A stretch of 64,000 bases of DNA, taken from positions 310,001 through 374,000 of the forward strand of contig NZ_CP102630.1 in the NCBI RefSeq assembly GCF_024721605.1, given 5' to 3'. Numbering within the stretch: position 1 is the stretch's first letter; each line of letters opens with the position of its first letter. A program made the position numbers and the translations under genes. Below, piece after piece: positions 59,566 to 64,000 of the stretch. The DNA comes from Sphingomicrobium flavum (GTDB taxonomy: Bacteria; Pseudomonadota; Alphaproteobacteria; Sphingomonadales; Sphingomonadaceae). The notes beneath the pieces are model-generated. The model was not told the DNA's origin, did no database searches, and saw only the letters and a program-made list of their open reading frames with translations.

Positions 59566-62480
59566 GCCGGTTCGCGCTCCGTTTTTGCAGCGGTCGCTGG
59601 TGTGCGCTCGAGCATGGGCTTAAGATAGGCGCCGGTGTAGCTGCCTTTCGTCTTCGCGACCTGCTCGGGCGTGCCTTCCGCGACGATCTCCCCGCCGTTA
59701 ACGCCGCCGCCAGGACCGAGATCCAGGATATGGTCGGCGGTCTTGATGACGTCGAGATTATGCTCGATCACGACGACGCTATTGCCCTGTTCGACCAAGG
59801 TGTGGAGCACTTCGAGCAACTTGCGCACATCTTCGAAGTGAAGGCCGGTAGTCGGCTCATCGAGGATGTAGAGCGTGCGTCCCGTAGCGCGCTTGGACAA
59901 TTCCTTGGACAGTTTGACGCGCTGCGCTTCGCCTCCCGATAGCGTGGTCGCCTGCTGGCCGACCTTGATATAGCCAAGGCCCACGCGCTGGAGCATTTCC
60001 ATCTTGTCGCGGATCGAGGGGACCGCCTTGAAGAAGCTGGCGGCATCGTCGACCGTCATGTCGAGAACGTCGGCGATCGACTTGCCCTTGAATTTCACTT
60101 CCAGCGTTTCGCGATTGTAGCGCTGACCATGGCAGACGTCGCACGTGACATAGACGTCAGGCAGGAAGTGCATTTCGATCTTGAGCAGGCCGTCGCCCTT
60201 ACAGGCTTCGCAGCGCCCGCCCTTCACGTTGAAGCTGAAGCGACCCGGCTTGTATCCGCGTGCCTGGCTTTCGGGCAGGCCGGCGAACCAGTCGCGGATC
60301 TGGGTGAACGCGCCAGTATAAGTGGCGGGGTTGGAGCGCGGGGTGCGGCCGATCGGCGACTGGTCGATATCGATGACCTTGTCGAGGTGCTGAAGCCCCT
60401 CGATGCGGTCATATTTGCCCGACAGGATGCGCGCGCCGTTCAAGGTGCGGGCGGCAGCGGCGTAGAGGGTATCGAGTGTGAAGCTGGACTTGCCCGAGCC
60501 CGACACGCCGGTCACGCAGGTGAAAGTGCCGAGCGGGATCGAAGCGGTCACATCCTTCAGATTGTTGGCCTTGGCGCCCTTGAGCGTCAGTTTCTTGCCC
60601 GAGCCCTTCCGGCGCTTGGCCGGTACGGCAATCTCGCGGCGGCCCGAAAGATAATCGGCGGTCAGGCTTTCCTCGCACGCAAGGATATCGTCGAGCGTGC
60701 CCGCGCACACCACTTCGCCGCCCTTGACGCCCGCACCGGGGCCCATATCGATGACATAGTCGGCGGTACGGATGGCGTCTTCGTCATGTTCAACGACCAA
60801 CACGGTGTTGCCGAGCGTTTTCAGCCGCGCGAGCGTTTCCAATAGGCGGTCATTATCCTTCTGGTGAAGGCCGATCGAGGGTTCGTCCAGCACGTATAGC
60901 ACGCCCGACAGGCCGGAGCCGATCTGACTGGCGAGGCGAATGCGCTGGCTCTCGCCGCCCGACAAGGTGCCGCTGGTGCGATCAAGATTCAGATAATCGA
61001 GCCCGACATTATTGAGAAAGCCCAGGCGTTCGTTGATTTCCTTGAGGATGGCCTTGGCGATTTCGCTCTGCTGGGGCGTCAATTTTGCATCGACCGTTGC
61101 GAACCACTCGACCGCGTCAGCGACCGAACGGCGCGCCGACTGGCTGATATCCTCACCCGCAATCTTCACCGCGAGCGCCTCGGGCCGCAACCGCGCCCCC
61201 TTGCAGGTGTCGCAGTCGTGCGCGGCCTGATATTTGGACAATTCCTCGCGCATCCAGGCGCTTTCGGTCGTGCGCATGCGGCGCTCAAGATTGCCGATCA
61301 CGCCTTCGAAGGGCTTCTTCACCTCATAGCTTTTCTTGCCATCGACGAAGCGCAGCACGACCGGCTTGCCTTTGGTCCCGTAGAGGATCACCTGCTGCGC
61401 TTCCTCAGGAAGATCGGCCCAGTCCGTCTCCAACGAGAAGCCATAGGCACGCGCGAGGCTGCCCAGGACTTGCATGTAATATGGCGAGGGCGGCTGGCTC
61501 TTCGCCCAGGGCACCACCGCGCCCTTTTTGAGCGAGAGCCCATGATTGGGCACCACCAGATCTTCGTCGAATTCCATCATCTCGCCCAGGCCGTCACAAG
61601 CTGGGCAGGCCCCCTGCGGAGCGTTGAAAGAGAAAAGCCGCGGTTCGATTTCGCTGATGGTGAAGCCCGAAACCGGGCAGGCGAAGCGCTCGGAGAAAAC
61701 GATGCGACCAGCCACGCCATGATCGAGCTTCATGCCCGACATTTTCTCGGCATCTTCAGGCGGATCGGCGGGGTCCAGATATGCCAGCCCGTCGGACAGC
61801 TTCAGCGCTGTTTCGAAACTGTCGGCCAGTCGCGGTTCGATTCCGTCCTTGATGACGATGCGGTCGACGACGATTTCGATGTCGTGCTTATATTTCTTGT
61901 CGAGCGCAGGAGCATCCTCGATGGCATAATATTCGCCATCGACGCGGAGTCGCGTGAAGCCCTGCTTCTGCCACTCCGCCATTTCCTTCTTATATTCGCC
62001 TTTGCGACCACGCACGACGGGCGCGAGCAAATAGTGACGCGACTTTTGCGGCAAGGTCATGGTGCGATCGACCATCTGGCTGACCTGTTGCGCCTCGATC
62101 GGTTCGCCTGTCGCGGGTGAATAGGGCACGCCGACGCGCGCCCACAGCAGGCGCATATAATCGTAAATTTCGGTGACGGTCGCGACGGTGGAGCGCGGAT
62201 TGCGACTGGTCGTCTTCTGCTCGATCGAAATGGCGGGCGACAGGCCGTCGATATGCTCGACGTCCGGCTTTTGCATCATTTCCAGAAACTGGCGGGCATA
62301 GGCCGACAAACTCTCGACATAGCGTCGCTGCCCCTCGGCATAGATAGTGTCGAAGGCAAGGCTCGACTTGCCGGAGCCCGAGAGCCCTGTGATCACGGTC
62401 AGGCTTTCGCGCGGAATGTCGACGTTCACGCCCTTGAGATTATGTTCGCGCGCGCCGCGCACGGAAATGTTGGTCAGCAT
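59562..62480 (-). CDS. uvrA: excinuclease ABC subunit UvrA
   Basis: 972 residues. DNA-damage recognition ATPase of nucleotide excision repair. Two ABC modules: Walker [10 protein letters not shown] (N-terminal) and GVSGSGKSS (C-terminal), signature motifs LSGGESQRI and LSGGEAQRV, and zinc fingers CPACDGLGE and CDTCKGARL / CEACKGDG and CDVCHGQRY. The ATG is followed by [15 protein letters not shown], the normal start. An SOS box (GTTC-N7-GTTC) lies 14 bases upstream, so induction by LexA is expected. Confidence 0.98.
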   Translation of the reverse strand: MLTNISVRGAREHNLKGVNVDIPRESLTVITGLSGSGKSSLAFDTIYAEGQRRYVESLSAYARQFLEMMQKPDVEHIDGLSPAISIEQKTTSRNPRSTVATVTEIYDYMRLLWARVGVPYSPATGEPIEAQQVSQMVDRTMTLPQKSRHYLLAPVVRGRKGEYKKEMAEWQKQGFTRLRVDGEYYAIEDAPALDKKYKHDIEIVVDRIVIKDGIEPRLADSFETALKLSDGLAYLDPADPPEDAEKMSGMKLDHGVAGRIVFSERFACPVSGFTISEIEPRLFSFNAPQGACPACDGLGEMMEFDEDLVVPNHGLSLKKGAVVPWAKSQPPSPYYMQVLGSLARAYGFSLETDWADLPEEAQQVILYGTKGKPVVLRFVDGKKSYEVKKPFEGVIGNLERRMRTTESAWMREELSKYQAAHDCDTCKGARLRPEALAVKIAGEDISQSARRSVADAVEWFATVDAKLTPQQSEIAKAILKEINERLGFLNNVGLDYLNLDRTSGTLSGGESQRIRLASQIGSGLSGVLYVLDEPSIGLHQKDNDRLLETLARLKTLGNTVLVVEHDEDAIRTADYVIDMGPGAGVKGGEVVCAGTLDDILACEESLTADYLSGRREIAVPAKRRKGSGKKLTLKGAKANNLKDVTASIPLGTFTCVTGVSGSGKSSFTLDTLYAAAARTLNGARILSGKYDRIEGLQHLDKVIDIDQSPIGRTPRSNPATYTGAFTQIRDWFAGLPESQARGYKPGRFSFNVKGGRCEACKGDGLLKIEMHFLPDVYVTCDVCHGQRYNRETLEVKFKGKSIADVLDMTVDDAASFFKAVPSIRDKMEMLQRVGLGYIKVGQQATTLSGGEAQRVKLSKELSKRATGRTLYILDEPTTGLHFEDVRKLLEVLHTLVEQGNSVVVIEHNLDVIKTADHILDLGPGGGVNGGEIVAEGTPEQVAKTKGSYTGAYLKPMLERTPATAAKTEREPA

Positions 62481-62493
62481 AGCCTGTCGATTT

Positions 62494-62508
62494 GTTCCAT
62501 ATTTGTTC
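62494..62508. promoter_or_regulatory. LexA SOS box upstream of uvrA
   Basis: GTTC (62494-62497), 7 bases, GTTC (62505-62508), the exact alphaproteobacterial LexA recognition sequence. It sits in the uvrA promoter region, 14 bases before the ATG. Confidence 0.85.
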
Positions 62509-62584
62509 TAATTGTGCAAGCCCGCGCACGTCGCCCCAACGCTTGGGTGTAGATGGGTGTTCAATCACAAAATGAAAGAGCGGC

Positions 62585-63118
62585 TCAAGCGAGGCCGAAA
62601 TCGGCGATCGGCGTGTAGCTGGCGCCGTGACGCGAGAGGCGGCTTTCGAACAGGGTGAAGCTGTCGAACGGCTGCGCCTCGCTCGCAAGGCCGGCATTTC
62701 GCTCGGCCCAGGCGCGGGCGTGGATCCGCCCGCCGCTCCAGCGGGCCAGCGTTATGTGGGGCAGATAGGCGCGATGTTCGGGTTCCAGTCCGACCGTCTG
62801 CAGCGCGCGATCGATCTTGTGGTGAAGCGCCGTCAACGCAGCCTTCGGCTGAAGCCGCGCCCACAAGGCACCATGACGGCGATGGTCGAGAATGCCGACG
62901 CCGTCGATTTGCGCCGCGATCGCCGGCGAGCGGATGTCGCCGAGCACTTCGACGATCTGCGGGATCATCCCTCGTTCGACGTTGCCAATAAAGCGCAGGG
63001 TGCAGTGAAGATCCTCCTCCGGCACCCAGCGCAGGTTGGGCGGGCCGCCCTCCATCGCGGGCGCGAGGGTGTCGATCAGCGCCTCTGGGGCGGGAATTGC
63101 GATGAATAAGCGATGCAT
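62585..63118 (-). CDS. thpR: RNA 2',3'-cyclic phosphodiesterase
   Basis: 177 residues from the ATG at 63118. The 2H phosphoesterase motifs H38-C-T40 (LHCTLRF) and H121-I-T123 (LPHITLA) are both present. It opens 2',3'-cyclic phosphate ends of RNA, and was formerly called 2'-5' RNA ligase. The gene lies upstream of uvrA on the same strand (104 bases) and is divergent from the BI-1 gene. Confidence 0.93.
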   Translation of the reverse strand: MHRLFIAIPAPEALIDTLAPAMEGGPPNLRWVPEEDLHCTLRFIGNVERGMIPQIVEVLGDIRSPAIAAQIDGVGILDHRRHGALWARLQPKAALTALHHKIDRALQTVGLEPEHRAYLPHITLARWSGGRIHARAWAERNAGLASEAQPFDSFTLFESRLSRHGASYTPIADFGLA

Positions 63119-63230
63119 TTGGTCGAATGCGGCCCTTCTGCTGACCGCTTTTGCTTGAACTATGAGCTCCAAATGCCGATATTAGCGCTCAAGAGGGCAT
63201 TTGGAAGCGTCTTCGGACGAAGGAGAGAGT

Positions 63231-63965
63231 ATGCAGAACCAGTTTGACGAGCGCACCGGCACCGCCGGGTTTGACGCGACGGCGAGCGTCCCGCGCGCCG
63301 CGCGTGATGCGGGCCTGCGCTCCTATATGCTCAAAGTTTACAACATGATGGCCTCGGGCGTGCTGCTGACGGGTATCATCGCGCTTGGCCTGGCCATGTC
63401 CGGCATTGCGCAGAACCTGTTCTTCGGCAATCGCATCCTGGGCCTGATCCTGATGTTTTCGCCGCTGATCATGGTGATGGTCATGGGCTTCCGCTGGCAG
63501 CGCATGAGCGAAGCCGGGATGCGCACCTTCTTCTGGGCATTCGCCGCAGTGATGGGTGTCTCCATGTCGGTCATCCCGCTCATCTATAGCGGAACCTCGA
63601 TCGCGCAGACCTTCTTTGCAACGGCGGTTGCTTTCGCGTCGCTCAGCCTGTGGGGATATACCACCAAGAAGGATCTGAGCGGCTGGGGCACCTTCCTTAT
63701 CATGGGTGTGGTCGGCCTGATCGTCGCGATCGTGATCAATCTGTTCCTGCAGTCGAGCGCGCTCGACTTCGCGATCAGTGCGATCGGTGTGCTGATCTTC
63801 GCCGGCCTGACGGCCTATGACACGCAGAAGATCAAGAGCATCTATCATCACGTCGCCGGTACCGACATGATGGGCAAGATGGTGGTGATGGGTGCGCTCA
63901 ACCTCTATCTCGACTTCATCAACATGTTCCAGTTCCTGCTGAGCTTCCTCGGCAGCCGCGAATAG
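63231..63965 (+). CDS. Bax inhibitor-1 / YccA family membrane protein
   Basis: 244 residues, seven membrane segments. RDAGLRSYMLKVYNMMASGVLLTG is the conserved N-terminus, and TAYDTQKIK with LNLYLDFINMFQFLLSFLG the C-terminal block. The family is linked to calcium leak or protease control (YccA with FtsH). Start at 63231 with AGGAGAG upstream; an extension to 63201 is less likely. The last 35 bases of the window hold no gene I can see. Confidence 0.92.
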   Translation: MQNQFDERTGTAGFDATASVPRAARDAGLRSYMLKVYNMMASGVLLTGIIALGLAMSGIAQNLFFGNRILGLILMFSPLIMVMVMGFRWQRMSEAGMRTFFWAFAAVMGVSMSVIPLIYSGTSIAQTFFATAVAFASLSLWGYTTKKDLSGWGTFLIMGVVGLIVAIVINLFLQSSALDFAISAIGVLIFAGLTAYDTQKIKSIYHHVAGTDMMGKMVVMGALNLYLDFINMFQFLLSFLGSRE

Positions 63966-64000
63966 GGACTGCGATCTCGAACAAGGAATGGCCCGGTGTT

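Noticed and set aside
1-64000. CRISPR array, rRNA operon or prophage
   Set aside because: I noticed no regularly spaced repeats, no rRNA sequence and no run of phage structural genes; DUF2793 stands alone.

Overview
The window looks like a piece of an alphaproteobacterial chromosome of the Sphingomonadales (Sphingomonas / Sphingomicrobium type). The bulk is high-GC, and genes are packed with many ATGA, TGATG or GTGA start-stop overlaps. The gene set is typical of that order: a tolC / PopZ-like / valS neighbourhood, a metal-type HemB without the zinc cysteines, an astAB block, korAB, Flp pilin, an HWE histidine kinase, and a GTTC-N7-GTTC SOS box in front of uvrA. I found no prophage, transposase, rRNA or CRISPR array. 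The assignment is from reading the sequence only, not from a search.

Layout. 0-1 kb: copper handling (SCO protein, PCu(A)C chaperone, minus strand) and tRNA-Cys. 1.1-8.7 kb: pcm-like gene, tolC-family channel, PopZ-like protein, S9 peptidase and valS, all plus strand. 8.7-14.3 kb: lipid kinase, hemB, an APC permease, a GNAT acetyltransferase, a lipoprotein, tRNA-Arg(ACG) and small unknown genes. 14.3-18.4 kb: minus-strand block rppH / M20 hydrolase / astA / astB (arginine succinylation). 18.4-25 kb: plus-strand korA / 29-aa membrane peptide / korB, YdjM-like membrane protein, photolyase and cfa. 25-28.2 kb: purF and SDR, plus two unknown genes. 28.3-30.3 kb: a lipoprotein, then a low-GC gene for a PD-(D/E)XK nuclease that looks acquired. 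30.3-32.5 kb: a MerR regulator with its own palindromic operator, and an acyl-CoA dehydrogenase. 32.5-39.4 kb: minus-strand membrane-PAS-GGDEF-EAL-PilZ protein, cysK, MFS exporter, and two lower-GC genes (DUF3667, alpha/beta hydrolase). 39.4-44.9 kb: radA, cvpA-like, cysS, NifU-like scaffold and a Kef-type antiporter. 44.9-46.5 kb: aroK-aroB. 46.5-52 kb: two unknown envelope genes, xerD, accA and an M48/LysM lipoprotease, then flp. 52-58 kb: methyltransferase, comF, grxC, nitrilase, tRNA-Arg(CCT), folE and the HWE kinase. 58-64 kb: DUF2793 fragment, OmpA-like protein, sodC, uvrA, thpR and a BI-1 family protein.

Most of the window is housekeeping: tRNA charging (valS, cysS), tetrapyrrole, purine, aromatic, folate and fatty-acid synthesis, DNA repair (phrB, radA, uvrA, xerD), redox, and envelope functions. 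The most unusual items are the orphan low-GC nuclease at 28.8-30.3 kb, the 29-residue membrane peptide wedged by double overlap between korA and korB, a palindromic repeat pair read in frame inside cfa, the M20 hydrolase coupled to astAB, a low-GC patch inside valS, and a change in GC skew of the plus strand near 33-36 kb.
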